From NCBI RefSeq assembly GCF_028453695.1, contig NC_135773.1, positions 5,766,001-5,830,000 on the forward strand: a stretch of 64,000 nt of DNA, given 5' to 3'. Below, piece after piece: positions 13,387 through 27,664 of the stretch. Position numbers and translations under genes: made by a program. The notes beneath the pieces were generated by a model. The model saw only the letters and a program-made list of their open reading frames with translations, was not told the origin of the DNA and did no database searches. Position 1 is the stretch's first letter. Every line of letters starts with the position of its first letter. Source of the stretch: Augochlora pura (taxonomy: Eukaryota; Arthropoda; Insecta; Hymenoptera; Halictidae).

Positions 13387-16300
13387 TCAGTCGCTGTCGG
13401 AGCCCACTGCATTAATCTTTTTTCTCTTTTTCGCTTGCTTTAAGTTTACGATTTCCTCCTCCTGTATTTAAAAGATTAAAAATTATGAAAAACAAGTTTT
13501 ATACTTTAGAGTAACTGAACTACAATCGGCGTCGAAAAGAATCGAACTTTACACATGATGTCTCTTATGACTCATAGAAGTTACTATATGTATTCTGTCG
13601 AATTTTTAATCGTTACCTCGCTGCTGGATGTACTGCCGATATGATACCGAGGAAGTGGCCTTTTCGATGTAGACCTCTCTCTCGTATTAGCACCGGTTTT
13701 TCTGTGACCTCCTTTACCAGCTCCCCCGCCACCTCCAGCTGAAGCTGCCGCGTGTTTTCTTGCTGAACTCGTTGGCGGAGGTGGAGGAGGTTCGTTTTCT
13801 TCGTTTACTTCTGCTAAAGCAAACAAATCGCCGTAACTTTTTCTTAAGGAATCACTGCTAGCCGCTTGAGCTTGTTGCAGAGCTCTTTGCATCCCTTCAG
13901 AATGGTAGAGCTGTAGCTCCGCGGAGGATGTGCAATGTTGTCGTAATTGATCCAGATGACCGAGTACTTGTTCACCGGAAGGTGGACCGGGTTGTTGATT
14001 GTGTTTGCCACCTGTTCGTTTCCGTTTATTCGGGCTAGTAGCTGGATAGCGGGTGCTTAAAAGATTTGCGAGCAGCTCGCCGAGTTTTTCTTCGTAATCG
14101 CGACACCAGTAACGCAAAGCTGCCACAACGAACATGTCTCCATCCACATTTTGTCGTGCAAGCAATTGTCGCAAAAGTTCTAATGTCGGCCTGTTAATAA
14201 TTGTTCAGATAACATGAAGAGATGTCATAAGAAAGATGACTCAACTTATAATTCTCTCATACAGTTTACTTACTTTTCTTGTTTAAGCATAAACAATATC
14301 GATGTTAGTGCTTCCGCATGATCACGAAATTGCAGTTTGGGTAAAACAGGCAGTACGTAATCAATCGGGAAATCATGGGCAAAAATTAATTGCCAGAAAC
14401 AATATTGTTCGAACGTTTCCCAATTTAAGCTGGCTGTTAACAGAGACGTGAATGATTCCTTCTTTAACATCTTCAAGTGTCCCTGCATTATTTGACAAAC
14501 TAATTCTTGCAGTTGGCAGGCGTCGACTGTTGACACAACCAAATGCAAGAGCTGAACATTTCCTAGAGCCACGTTTTGAAATTCCATGTATACATCAGGC
14601 ACAAGATAACACAGCATGAATATGTTGTCTTCATGGCAGAGCTAAAAAATCATATGATAGGTTGACATTTCGTTTTCCCTTTAATTGTTTCGCCAATAAA
14701 ATTTGAGTTCGTATCGATGATGCGTACCTTTAAATCTGACACTAAACACGCATCCAACTTCTTTTCCCGATGCGCGCAGAAGTCTTTATACACAGATGCT
14801 TTAACATCATTTAATACGTTACTGGAATAGAAATTATCAGTGAATAACAAATATGAAAAATAATGCATTAATATTACTTGCTTTTACATTCGTGTGATTT
14901 AAATGTTATAACACCAACCTTGGTTCACCTTCTCGTTTTTCTTCTTCTCTACCCCAGACTTTTAAAAAGTAAAGTAACAGGTACCCTATCCTTGATTGAA
15001 TAGTTTGTAGTTCTGCAAGTACCCGAGCTAAGAGTTTCCGCCTATTGTCCTCTTCTTTACACAACTGAAATTGATTTCGAAACATAACAAACAACGGTGT
15101 ACTTATACTATCAGTCAAAGTTTCTTCATTCAAATTATCCGTGGGGAATATTTGGGACGTAATTTGTGACGATAATATAGTTGATATGCAAGAAGCCAAT
15201 GCTGGTATATTTTCTGCGTCGATTTCATCTTCTACCACCATTTGCACTATCCTTTCCATTGTTTGACACCTCACTTCATTGTCCGTTTCACTGTGCAAGC
15301 TTTCCACAGCCGTCCTTAATTCTTCTGGTTCTAAGATTAAGTTTAATTGAGATGTAATTTCTACTTTTTTCACCACACAATTTGCGTTTTTTTGTTCATT
15401 CTTTAATTTCACAGTCGCCAACGGAACGTCTTCTTCATCTTCCTCTTCAACTTTAGTCACTATCCTATAACAAAAATTACATTTTGCCAATTTAACATAT
15501 CACATTACAATTTTGTTTTAAAATTAAACAACTTACCTCAACGGCATTTCTTCCTCCTCATCGCTGAACGCTGGTTCTGGATCTTGACTCACGTGATTAT
15601 TTTCGGCCGTTGTGTTAGATGTATTTTCCAATGGAACTCCTGGCATGAGATCCTTACTAAGTTCCTCCATTTTACCTGAATATATCGGAACCTTATTTCC
15701 TGCTTAAAAACATCATGCAAAAACCAAAGTTAGTAAGCATTTAAAGTGCTATAAGCTTGAAGAAACTGTGAATAATAAAGTTTGTTAAAAGAAAAGTACA
15801 AAAAATGAATTTTTGAATTGTGTTTCGAAACGATGATTGAAATAGTGATGTATTAACCCATGAACTTTCATATGAATACAGATCTCTATGCCTCGTTTCT
15901 ATTTGATATGTACATGATATTTACAAAATATGTGCACTTACAGATGTTTACATATATGCGTGATATTAAATAATGCACCAATAATGCAATGTCTACAGTC
16001 ATGTAGCATTGTGCAGTAACGTGTTAGTATTTGTGCAGTATCTTATAATCTACCATAGAATAAGCGTGCAAAAATTTATAATAATTTTACCAGGATCTGC
16101 ATTAGGTGGTAAGCAAAATTCTTTAAATGTTTCCCTTATTTTGCTTCTCAGTTCGCGATCTAACTTCGGACTATCAAATAAAGGATAGAGGCTCGGTAAA
16201 ACACGTTTCTCCAAAATTTGTCTTAATGACGAGAAGATTCCGTTTCTCACTTTCTCAGTTAATGGTGGATAGAAGTTTGGTATTATCTACGATGAAGAAG

Positions 16301-18109
16301 TATCAATAAATACTGACGAAATTAAAATAGCTGTTGTAGAAAGAAAATTAATATTTATTCTTACCCTGCATAAAAAGTCTAATAACGTGGCAGTGACAGG
16401 TGGATGAGACCTCATAGAATTGTGCATAACAAGAATCGCAGGTTCAATGTTCATTATGTTATCTTTCTCTGGTTCAAAAAATAACCAATCATAAAATAAA
16501 GCCAATTTAGCATTGCTTGCAGCCACAGTTGATGTACAAGTGGTAAATAACCATCCTATTACTGCCCATCGCGGTATAATATCTGAACACAATAACTCAT
16601 TTGTTGGATGAATGACACCAACAATAAATCGTATAAGATCACATCTTAAAGATTGTGACTCAGGTGTGGCCAGGTACTGTCTTTGAAACCAATCTTGGTA
16701 CCGTTTATGGTTACCAAAACGCACTTGACTCGTCAAGAATACTAATTTCCTTTCCATGTCTGGTGTAAGCCTAGATTGCAGAAACCTTCTAGAAGTTCGA
16801 GTTTGTAAAAGTTGTAGAACTCCGCTAAAATTTGGACACAAGGATTTTGGATTCAGAAGCATATCCTTCCAAAGTGCTTCAAATTCTGGAATCCTTGCTA
16901 CATTTTGTAGTAAACGGACTAAATCCCTAAAAATAGAAAATATTATTTAGTAGTTTAATCAAATCATTCAAACCTGGTAAATTATAACAGCTGTTAATAA
17001 GTGCGATTTATTTACCTTCCAATAACTAAACAATCCACCATACGTTCTCTGATCAAAGATACTGTAAAAGTAACTTCTTTCTGGCGTAAACCAGATAAAT
17101 GAGGTGCATTATGGTCTTCTATTAATCGCAAATAGGTGTACACTATAGATGCTACTAAAAAAGGAAACTTGTCTAGCCACGGTCGGTTTTCTTGAAATAT
17201 ATCTAGAAGAGCATCAACTAAGTGCAAATTTCTTGGAGAAATATCACCACCAGCCGCATGCCTCAACAAACTTAAACAAAGATTATCCACACTAGCTACA
17301 CTGGTTCTTATCATTTCCCTCACAAGCCACAATAACTGGCTCCTAGTTACATCATTTAATCGTAGGTATCTTTCAAGTACTAATTGATTAAGATGTCCTA
17401 AAACAATTGCAAGACCGTCTCGTGTAATTAAAGTCAAGTCTCTGTAACTTTTCGCAGCACTTTGAGGATCCGTCAGAATAACCACTAATAATCCCAAAGA
17501 AACTTCTTCGTGCGTTTTGTCTTTGCACACTGCATTGTTTAAAGTATCGTGGGCTTCCTTTTCTGACAGTCCTGCAGTCAGGTTTTGAAGCACTGTGTAA
17601 CATCTTTCAAACTTCTGAAAAAGAACAAAACAACAAAGTTACCATGGTGGTTCTCAACAATGTCATAACATTACTTGTTTCGAAAATCGACTTAGCAGTT
17701 GAAAGAAACAATCGCGTTACTAAAAAAAACACCATTTAAAAGCTTCAAAATATGTGATCATGAGTGATCCTATTTCGTTAGAAATACTGAAATAGCAACG
17801 TCGACGACGTGCATTCGCATTACGTCATATCTATTCGAATTCTAAGGATTGCATTACAGGCGTAATTGACACGTATTAATTTCATAATTATGTAAATTAT
17901 TTGAATATTGCCGCTAAGACGCGTGGTTCGACATGTGGCGCCCCGCGGTCAGCGACGTGCGCGACCGTCGCAACAATGGCGGAGCCCCTCGCACCCGATA
18001 CGTATCCAGTGACTATTTCAAATATTTATGTTACCTCTTCCAAGTCGTCCTTATTCTCTATGCAACTCGTGCTGAGTAGCCGGGACGCGGGAGTTTTCGT
18101 TTGTTCCAT
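13387..18109 (-). CDS. IntS3: Integrator complex subunit 3 (INTS3), complete, ten coding exons
   Basis: INTS3 is a helical-repeat scaffold of Integrator, the RNA polymerase II-bound complex that processes snRNA 3' ends and attenuates transcription; with SSB proteins it also forms the SOSS DNA-damage complex. Coding exons on the minus strand are 18109-18035, 17614-17016, 16926-16365, 16286-16091, 15699-15537, 15464-14919, 14821-14728, 14641-14274, 14190-13617 and 13461-13387. They sum to 3252 bases (1083 residues plus TGA); the human protein is about 1040. All junction phases agree. Matches to the family include LLSTSCIENKDDLEE at the start, TSRRFLQSRLTPDM, KRYQDWFQRQYLATPESQSL, NIEPAILVMHNSMRSHPP, an acidic AFSDDEE-like stretch (here AFSDEEEE, about residue 520), WETFEQYCFWQL and the basic tail ending AVGSDSD. 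The start codon is the first in-frame ATG before the conserved LLSTS motif. A proline and glycine-rich low-complexity segment (about residues 990-1040) precedes the tail. It converges on groucho. Confidence 0.97.
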
Positions 18110-21100
18110 TGCTGCTGGCTGGTCCGCGGCCGTCCCGTGAACGTTATTCCAGGCTCTGTCGAGCCCTCAGCCCTCAGCCCTGTGCCCCTGGCCGCTTGTG
18201 CTCGCCTCCGTGCATCGTGATCGTCTCACTGCCTCCTCGTACTCTGTCTCTCTCTTTCCCCACTCTTCGTCTCTCGCGCGGTCTCTTCACTCTGTTTATT
18301 CCTTGCCACGGACCTCCCCGACTCCCTGAACAGTTCCGATGCGATTGCGCATTGATACATGCGCCTCTTCGCTTCTCGGCCTCGCTTAGTGACGTGTGGT
18401 CCCCACCACTAACGCCAATCACCGTGCGGACCAATCACAATCCACCAACCCGTACACACTGACCGACATTGGTGGGGGTACCGTAGAAAAGTATGTGGTA
18501 CTGCTTACAGGAACGTATTTATTAAGGGTGCGCACCGAGAGGACGGTCACCTCAGCTCAAAGTGTCTGTGAACCTTCCGACTCCTACCAGTATGCACACC
18601 GTGCTAAACCATACAAAAGGGTTCAGTCTCTTCCCGCGTTTAAACGGTTCTCTTTTCATATGTCATACGATCCTGTATCGATTAAATTTTTTCCCCCGTG
18701 CATCGTAGACCTACATATGTACAAGTATGACCCACTAGCGAGCGTTTTGATTTATTACATTAGACAAACGGATGTTTAGCAGTAATTAAACTCGTATAAA
18801 TACACATCGCGCTCATGCGTATGGATCATCGCGTGATTTGAAAGCATCGTAAATCGCATCGTATAACGGATAATGGGGGGAATGTTTGGCGCATTAGTTG
18901 GCTGGTTCCACAGAATGCAGAAATGTACGTATTCCAGCAAACTGTTGCACGCGTTTCGAAACTTTCGAACGGAAATAACGATTAATGGTGAAATAACAGT
19001 TACGATGTTTTGTTGAAACGTTATTGTATCCGAGCATAGCAAACGATTAGGTAATGCAATAGAGGAGAAAAAGTATCTAATAACGAAAAGTATACTTATT
19101 CACTGATCACAAATGAGAATGGTACCACGAGGTCATCGGCATCTCGACTTCAAATTACATTGAACTTTATAAAAATAACTCGATGTACCAGCAACGGAAT
19201 AAATGCTACGATCGCATTAGTGTGCTTCAGGAATGATATTACATCATTTTCGATGAGTAATGTGTACTCTGCGAGCAAATGGAAAGGAGACTTCCGAGAA
19301 GAGTTACATCAAAAATTGTGAAAATTGTTAGTGCAAGGGCGCGTTAGTTCATAGCTATATAGATACGAACCTGTGGCGTGAAACTGCGCGTGCGTATATC
19401 ACATACGCAAGAAGAGACCAGCCGACTACATGGTATTGCGTGCCCGGCCATGCTTCCCGCTTTTCGTTTCCTCGTGTTGCTTCGTGAACCTCTTCACAAC
19501 CTTTTCCGGATCCTGGCCATTTTGTGCTCGTGAACTTCACACGAACGTACTTGGAGTTGAGCGACTGTTATACCTATACTCGCATTATCACGTTTCATGG
19601 GATATATGAAGTTGCATCGCAGCGATACATCCGTGCACGTCAACCTAACCCCTAATAAGTGCAACAGCCACGGACCTGGCATTCCATTATGATGTATAAG
19701 GCTTTCCTTCAGGTATCCGTGATCCATTTTCCTTCCTCTTTCATATTTAAAAACACACTGCATAACCACCGTTTCCCGTATTATTATCTTTTATCGAACA
19801 AAGCATGAGTCGGTTTTATCTGTAACGATTCGACACTTCTGTCTTAGAGATATTATAATTATATCATTTCAACATCATATATGTATTTAACAAATAAATT
19901 GTTCAAGCAGATTACTGTTCGAATTTCATTTAAATCAATGCAATTATCGGGTAGCCTTCTACGCAATCATCAGCTGCATTCTACCGTCTTTATAAAAATT
20001 GCTTTTATCCGAATTGCGTGCTATTGAAATGGCTTTGTTTGATTACGACTGTTTCAGTCATTTGTGTAACGATTACTACTCTATTGTTAGTTGGTATACA
20101 AAATAAGACAGTAAAATGACAGATTGGCAAACAATAGAACGAGTAAATAGTATACTATTACTCTCGTGGCATTATCGTGAAAAGGAAGTACGTTTCCTAG
20201 TAATTTAAAAAGTAACTTGAATGTGCGCCGGACGAAGGTGCAGGGAGAAGTGACCAGAAAGTGGATTCTACAATGCTTACCTTGTCTACTATACCTTGTA
20301 AATAATTGAAAACGTCAATGAACGCATGCGCAGAAAAGGTACTTGTACATAGTCTCATCAGGATCGTATATGACATAAACGCTGAAGAGGGGATTGAGTA
20401 TGTTCGAAAAACATTGTAAAAATCACTTCTTTCGATTCGCTGGTCAGGTCATGTATTATTCATGACTAAACCCTGCAAGTGGTACAGCCCTTTCAAATAT
20501 CATAAAACATAATCGCTTAAACGTTTTAACAGACTGAACAATATAATTTCAGAGCGGCTTTATTGATTTTTTATTGTATGACACACGCTTGTTTATTCAC
20601 TCATTTTATTGGTTAAATTTACTTTCCGATCGCCGTATGCACTTTATACGACTATTAGAGGGACTTCAATTACTCTTTTCACTTCCATGCGCTGATCTAT
20701 CGCGCCGGTGGTTCGCAATTACTTGCGTATTATAGTTACATTGTCGGAATATAGATGAAAACTATTGTGCGTTAAAAGGGGGACAACGTGTAATGTGGAA
20801 TTTGGAACTCTGCGGTCAAAATTAATATGCGTGCGTCCTGTTTTCATTTTTATTGGATAATTCATAAGATACGGGAACCAGTATTCAGAAAACAATTCGA
20901 AAGAACGTGTCCTCAAACAAATAACATCATGTACTTACATTTGAATTTACACTTAATGAGCTCTCGGTGATCTACGGATAACCGTGTCTCGAGCACCTGG
21001 CGCATAGCCAATGGGGTTGCGGAAAAACGTGTTATCGCGAACATCTCTCATTAAAACAGATATTGTATTCTTATAAGTCTTGTTTGGTGTAAAACTACTT

Positions 21101-22664
21101 TCGGATGTTCTGAGAATAATTACATTTGATGAACTCATACGAACGTAAAAATTTATTATTCTAATTAGCGAAAGGAGTCATTTAATCGCACCTTTTCCTT
21201 TATTGAACGAAATTATAAATGGTATTAGATATTTTATGAATTTCGATAAGCCGGAAACATTAGTTTTTCATTAAACATTCAGAATTCACACAGATATTTT
21301 AATTGATTGTTCAGTGTCGGAAATAACATCGGCATTTTAAGAGGATCCGATAATATATGGACTAGGATATCAATTCGATAGAATAATTCATTTCGGTATT
21401 GATATGGTAATGATACGCATAATAACAGGTTATAAATGGCAGTGTGCATTAACATCGTGTTTTGTTGGATTCAACGTATGTATGTAGTATATTATAGTTA
21501 AAAAGTTAATTAATATGCATGCAAACTATGTTCGGACCAATAAATTTACGTAACACGTATTTTTGAACGATATCATTTTTAATGATACGAACAGATAATA
21601 TTAAAAATTAAATGTACATAATAATTCAACAACTTAAATAAGTAAATGTATATATTTCTATACAATACTATCAACCCTTTGAAATTTTCTCTATATATAT
21701 GAGAACTATAATTTATTTATAAATAATGTATATTTCATATTCCTACAAAGAAGTGCTAAGCTTTAATAGCATATTGATAGAATCGTAAATAATACAGAAT
21801 CATAAAATACTGTATTTGAATAACTTAAAGATCACTGTTGTATATTTATTCGTGTATAATTATATTTGCATTAGGAGAGTAATATATTAAATTTTAATAT
21901 ATACTAAAATTTAACTAATTTATCTTTATGCACGTGTATACATATAATGAGGAATTTTCATTTGTCGTTGTTTATTTTATTATTTGGTAAAGTTTTGAAC
22001 AATTCTTAAGTACAGGACTATATTTATGCAAGATATGCATAAAATATGATTGTATTCAGAAAGTGCAGAGAGTTAAGAAGTGCAAATCGTTTTCAAAGAC
22101 ATTATAATTCGTTGTATTCAATATAGAAGGATTATCTTCAAATTATTTGATCTTATAATATATGTATGTATTTAAAAACGTTATTGGCATGTTTGGCAGT
22201 TTATTTTTATTTTAATAAAAATCGAAAGATTTTATATTTGTAAATATTTTTGCAATTCGCATAACGAGCAAATTTTGTCACAATTGCAATTCATAACTTC
22301 GAAATATTTGTACTGATTAACTTACTGACAATTGCAATCTTATTATTCACGATGCCTCCGAAACGTCTTGAAATATAATTGCATTCATAATACTTGGATT
22401 TAGTTATTAAGTATTATGTCTGGTTTAACATGAGGAAACTTTAACAAAAAATATAAAAAGGTGCGGAAACTCTGTCATACATTCTCGATTTCTTTAACAT
22501 TATTCAACAATAACTTAAGTATAAAAGGTAAACAGTATATACTTCTGCCAATGTAACAACATTGGTTATGAACGGTCAGAGTTATCCTGAGATGTTCAAT
22601 GTGTATGAATCAAAAATTTCGAATTTGCATAAAAATGCATATACGTCATTGGTATCAAAACACA
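18110..22664. other. non-coding DNA upstream of IntS3 and downstream of the TPR gene
   Basis: GC-rich IntS3 promoter and 5' UTR region to about 18450, then AT-rich intergenic DNA. A GCATGCGCA motif near 20325 is NRF-1-like. Nothing coding was recognised. Confidence 0.6.
18415..18435 (-). promoter_or_regulatory. paired CCAAT boxes upstream of IntS3
   Basis: Two CCAATCA motifs (18415 and 18431) lie about 310 bases upstream of the IntS3 start codon, inside a GC-rich block (about 17920-18450) that has the look of a housekeeping promoter. Tandem CCAAT boxes are typical NF-Y sites. The function is inferred from motif and position only; no TATA box or start site was identified. Confidence 0.3.
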
Positions 22665-23904
22665 CTATGATTTTCCTTTCTTAAATCTCTGTCGGGCTTG
22701 TGCTTTGCTGTACTTCGGATGCTTCTCTTTCTCACCATTCACTTCGGTATTAACTTCATCCGTCTGTTCTTTACTATCACCAAACAGATCCATTGGTGGT
22801 TCCAACAATGATTTTCTTTGACATTTTACAAAATAGCGGAATCCTTTTGCAACACCAAATCCTAACATTGCTATAGACATTGTTAATAAGGCCATCAATA
22901 GAGGATGCTGTATTTAACAGAAAATTATGTAATTATTTTAAAATGTTTGCATATTTTTCATTAAAGTATCAGAATAACATACGTACTGTCAACGAAGGTT
23001 TGTTTGTAAAAACATAGTCAGCAATTACCACTATTACTCCAAGTATAATACCCACACCAGCTCCAAGCCAAGGTATCTGTTGATCAGCTGTAAAGTAATT
23101 CAATATTAGATCATCAAACCAAACATTTCTAATAACATTATCTTTCTTCTTCAAGAAATAATACCTCGTTTATCTTTTATCAATAATCTGGACACCTTGT
23201 TCATTGCTTCCAAAATTATTGGTTCGTTTGGTTTAAGAGATAATGCTATGTTATATGATTGGAGTGCTTCGTTGAAGCGAAATGTCTGTGATTCCACTTC
23301 AGCCTTTCTAAAATATCCCTGTTAGCAAATTACATGTTACAGTTTAATAAAATATTTCACAGATACCAAATAGTATTTCTTACTAATTTGATAATAGAAA
23401 ATAATATGATTAGATGTAACTACCTTGATCCAATCAGGCTTCAATTGGATTGTCATTAGAGCATCTTCCATTGCAAAATGATATTGTTGCATTTTTAGAA
23501 AGGCATATGATCTATTACTGTATAAAGAATAGTTTTGAGGATCTAGTTTAATTGCATGCGTGTAATGGAACGTAGCCTCTGCATACTTTTGTTCCTTGAA
23601 GCATGCATTTCCACGTTCTTTGAGGGTTTGAACCTATAATAAAAAAAATACAATAATATTATGAAATAAACAAATCTGTATTAAATTATTTTCACTTCAA
23701 GTCCAACTAATAGTCATTTATTATTCACATCAAATCATACGTTGTCATTGAGATGATTATTTGTTGCATAATTTCCATTGTACTTAAATGTTATGTATGA
23801 AAAATATTTTTTGTTCAATTTATAAAATTATTAACAAAAAAGACGAAACTAGGATTGACAAGAAATCTAGAAATCCTTACCTCTGGTTCCAGTGTGTTTG
23901 ACAT
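22665..23904 (-). CDS. membrane-anchored TPR co-chaperone-like protein, complete, five exons
   Basis: I cannot name the orthologue. Exons on the minus strand are 23904-23881, 23633-23424, 23318-23165, 23087-22987 and 22907-22665 (TAG), giving 243 residues. Three consecutive 34-residue TPR motifs occupy residues 9-42, 43-76 and 77-110. They resemble the TPR domains of HOP/STI1 (LKERGNACFKEQKYAEA, LYSNRSYAFLKM, LKPDWIKGYFRKAE). The five carboxylate-clamp residues that grip the C-terminal EEVD of Hsp70/Hsp90 are all there: K13, N17, N48, K78 and R82. Two hydrophobic spans follow, about 137-157 (LGAGVGIILGVIVVI) and 166-185 (LLMALLTMSIAMLGFGVA), separated by a short loop, then an acidic stretch and a lysine-rich end (RFKKGKS). 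The likely topology is a hairpin in an organelle membrane with the TPRs in the cytosol; which membrane is unknown. The fourth exon start at 23087 is the only acceptor that keeps both frame and TPR-to-membrane continuity. Confidence 0.88.
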
Positions 23905-24066
23905 GCTGTTCTTTGAATATAGGTTAAAAAATGACTTGTGAATTATTATCTAATGTACACGTTATCATTGTCCTTCAAACAACTTTAAAGTAACCTTTTA
24001 ACTGTCACAATCGTCAACAATAAGAAGCAGCCGAAATACCTGCCATGTCTTTCCGCCGGTTGGTGC

Positions 24067-24112
24067 ATGCGCAGTGCACATCGATATGCGAATGCGATAC
24101 TGCACTGCGCAT
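24067..24112. promoter_or_regulatory. 12-bp inverted repeat with NRF-1/ewg-like cores in the TPR-gene promoter
   Basis: ATGCGCAGTGCA at 24067-24078 is exactly mirrored by TGCACTGCGCAT at 24101-24112, with a 22-base spacer, about 165-210 bases upstream of the TPR gene's start codon. The TGCGCA cores resemble half sites for NRF-1 (erect wing in flies), which controls many housekeeping and mitochondrial genes. The repeat is seen directly; the factor is inference. Confidence 0.4.
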
Positions 24113-27100
24113 AGTCTTGCATCGTCAAATGTACAGCGCTGAAACAAAAGAAACACAAGTACCATCGTGCTAATTTTTCTTCACGACTTTCCATGTTACA
24201 TTTTCGATGGTATCATTATGAAAATTACCTGAATTCTAATTGTTTTAAGTTCTCATTACGTACGCTTGTTGATTACCCAATACCATTTCTACAACTACTG
24301 CATTGCTTTTTAACGCATCGAATTAGATTACAACAATGTTGAACGTTTAAAAGTTTCAAATGCAATTTTCCCTTTTAATAGAATTTGCCCATTTTCTTTT
24401 AGGTTATTCAACTTGTTAAACTTTCCTGCCTTAAAATTCAACGTACAAACTTTGCAGATATGTACTTACGCTTTCACACTTCGTTGATGATTCCAAAGGC
24501 TACTTCAGTGCATAACTAAAGTCCTTGGATGCTCTCCGTATACATTTTCTATTTCTTGCGACGTTATAGTTGCAGTTGCTTCGTTCACTTTTTTTCCGTT
24601 GACAGCTTCTTATATTAAAAAATATTGAGTTTATCGAACAAATAAAAATCGAATAGGGTGAAGTCAAAACTAAATCTTCAAAATATATATTTATTCCCCG
24701 CAAATAAAAATGCTCGAAATTATGTAATCGAAACGATAAGGTTATTAAGTTCCTTCAATTAATTCTTTATATTCCATAAGAACATTGAAATAAAAATATG
24801 GTTCTATTTAAAAATATACTGATGACCTCGAAATCTTATGAAGAAGAATGCAACTTGAAATATGGCGTAACTTTGTCCGAAGAAACTTTCTGTAAATTAT
24901 TAAATATTTATGTGAAACATTCTGAATAGATTTTACCAGAGCAACGGTTTTTTAACGAAGTATAATAATTTGTATATCGTCTAGAATGTTAACTTTGCAA
25001 TATCACTGTATCAAATAGGTCTTCAAGTGACTGTCGGTCATGAAAAAGGGGACGCTCTAATGAATCTTCAATTTTTAGGTCGGCGAGGCAGTCAATTCGG
25101 GTCACGGAAGTTCGTAGGCTGTTAGGTTTATTCTTATATTTCGTCTGTGACGACATCTTCGCAAAGTGTACATGGCAGTTTTGAATCGATCGACGAAAAC
25201 TTACACAAGTCGCTCAATTTATATAATCTACGGAGAGTACGTTCCGCGCGGCGTAAGGAGAAAGTAAAGAGGTGGACATGAAAGAATAAAGACCGAGGTT
25301 GCATCATCATTTTAATGTCTGAAATTCTCCATTTCATATAAATTAAGTGGGGGCATTATGATACAAACTTAAAATATATACATCGATATTTCGTGAAATT
25401 TCTCAAATAGCTATGCAAACTCATCCATCAATCCGTAATCTACAGATCTCTTTCCGTAATTATTGATTTGCTTCCTTACTTAATGGTTTCATTAATTTTT
25501 GAATGCGTGTTCTCTTTTTCTCGCTCGAACCTAATTCGTAGTATAGTGTGCAACAAAACTGGCAATTTGTTCGAATAAATATTGATTTTTTTTTTGCGCC
25601 TGCATCGATCATCAACCGCGGCCAGAACTGTGATTACGGCCGATCTCTTTTATACCAGTCAGAAGCGATCGCGGCATGGAGGATCGGGCTCGAGCTCGCG
25701 CGCTCTCTTTCGCGTTTTCAATATTCTCGTTTAGCTTAATCAGTTCGTCCGTTGACAAGGACTGGATCGTTCGTTCGTTCGTTTCGAATCGTTCTCTTCT
25801 TGTCTCGTCGGTAGCGTTTTCGGCGAGCGGACCGCTCCTCGGCACCGTTCGTCGACGAAACGACAGGCACTGGTTGCGAGTGTCGAATTTACTTCATCCT
25901 GACCGATCATTATACATATATATCGATCGCTTGAGCGACGATCTACTTACCTCCTCCCCTCCCCACTACATCTCCGCTGCTTTTACACGTAAAATAAAAT
26001 ATATATGCGGGCGAACGCATAATTGACGATCGCGTTACGCGTCGTGTTGCGCGACCGTGTGCCGCGCGAAGAGATGCCCGAATGTCGCAGGTGGACATCG
26101 TTTAATAAAACGCGAGGTCTCGCGAATTTCTTTCTCTTCTCATGGATGGCTGAACTGCCGGGCGCCGTCCTGCGTCGGGCAACGAGTCTCCCCGTCGTAG
26201 AAGCGACGACGAAAAGCAGTCGGCTCTTCTCGGTTCTCTCGTTCGCGACGCCCGGGAAACGGGCCCGGCAGCTTTTGCGGACAGATTAAGAATCCTTACG
26301 ATTATTGGAGGACAAATGGCAAAAGCGTTCGCGTTTCTCGCCGAAGCTGGTGTACTCGTTATTGCCCAAGTGGGACGGAAGTCACGGATGATTTGGCACT
26401 CCTTGTTTCGTTTTCTAACGACGCCTATACACCGCCCGCCCGTGCGTTCCGCTTCCTCGAATTTCCTCGGTGTGCCATTTTTCTTTCTGCTCGTTGGATG
26501 CCTGCTCGGTCGTTAACACTCGGGAAACCTTAGAAAATCGTACGATGCAAAGTGTCTGCCTACAACGTTAACGTTAAAAAACGGCGCGCTTTAAAAAACC
26601 ACGTAGACGACAGTTTGTGACAAAGTGTGCGCGACAAAGTAACGGGACGACGGTTGAAGAGCGCGCGTTCTCGGTTTCACCGCGATTCCGTTTCGTCTTC
26701 GCGAGACCGGGAACTCGATCGATCGAAGGCGACAACGGACCGAACGCACGCATGGTAGCGAAGATTCAAATGAGATCGTTACGTCGGCAAAGATGCGCGA
26801 CGAAAATTCATTTTTTCCCCGCGGTCGGTCTCGCGGCGGCTCGATCCTATCCTCCATCGCCACGGATATACAAGTTTTTTCACCTCTTTCCTCTTTTTCT
26901 TCTCCCTTCTTCTTTTTTTTTTGTTTTCCTTATGCACAACCCACATCAGTATTGTTACGCGTTACTGTAAATTGTAAGTGTAAATTGATTTCTTCATGTC
27001 CACGCTTAAAATACATTTTATACATACTCCGTCTACACTCTCTCGCATATAGTCGTCGCCATGCAATCGTCGTCTTCTCGATAAATGGTCAAGCAGTAGT

Positions 27101-27487
27101 CGGTCGTCGAAACAAGAAAACACAAGTGTACCTCGTATATGTATATTCGTGAGTCGTTGGTCGGTGAGAACAAATCCATCGACTACCGTCGTGTACGCTT
27201 CCTCCCTTCTCTCCGCTCACCTAATTCCACAACCATCCCTCCATTACGCTCGCGCTCGCTCCGAAACCGAAAGAAAACTTTCCGTTCGCGTTCTTCTCAA
27301 ATTTTCTCATTTCTCTTTCTTATCCTCTCCCTCTCTCCCTCCCTCCCTCTCTCTCTCTCCTGCTCTTTTATACTTTTCATACTTTCACTTTGCGTGTGCT
27401 CACGCTCGTAATTTTTATTAATCTCGTCTTATACTTCTCTCTCGCTCGCAACCCCTTTTTCTCCACATTGCTTTCACGCACGCTCAT

Positions 27488-27664
27488 TCTCTCTCTCTCT
27501 CTCTCTCTCTAGTAACGTAAAACAGAAACACGCAGGGAGACGGCCGGAAGTACGCGTGAAACAGAATCGTAGCAGGAAGCGGAGGAAGTTGTTCGCGTAA
27601 CAGCGTGTCCCGGTTCTGTGTGCAACTCGCACCGATAACAACAAACCGGTCCGCAGAAAAGGGA

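Noticed and set aside
18109..18462. 117-codon plus-strand frame diverging from IntS3
   Set aside because: Lies in the GC-rich promoter region with no protein similarity; likely a by-product of base composition.
23985..24194. 69-codon frame just upstream of the TPR gene
   Set aside because: Falls in the promoter/5' UTR region, no domain, and not joinable in frame to the TPR exons.
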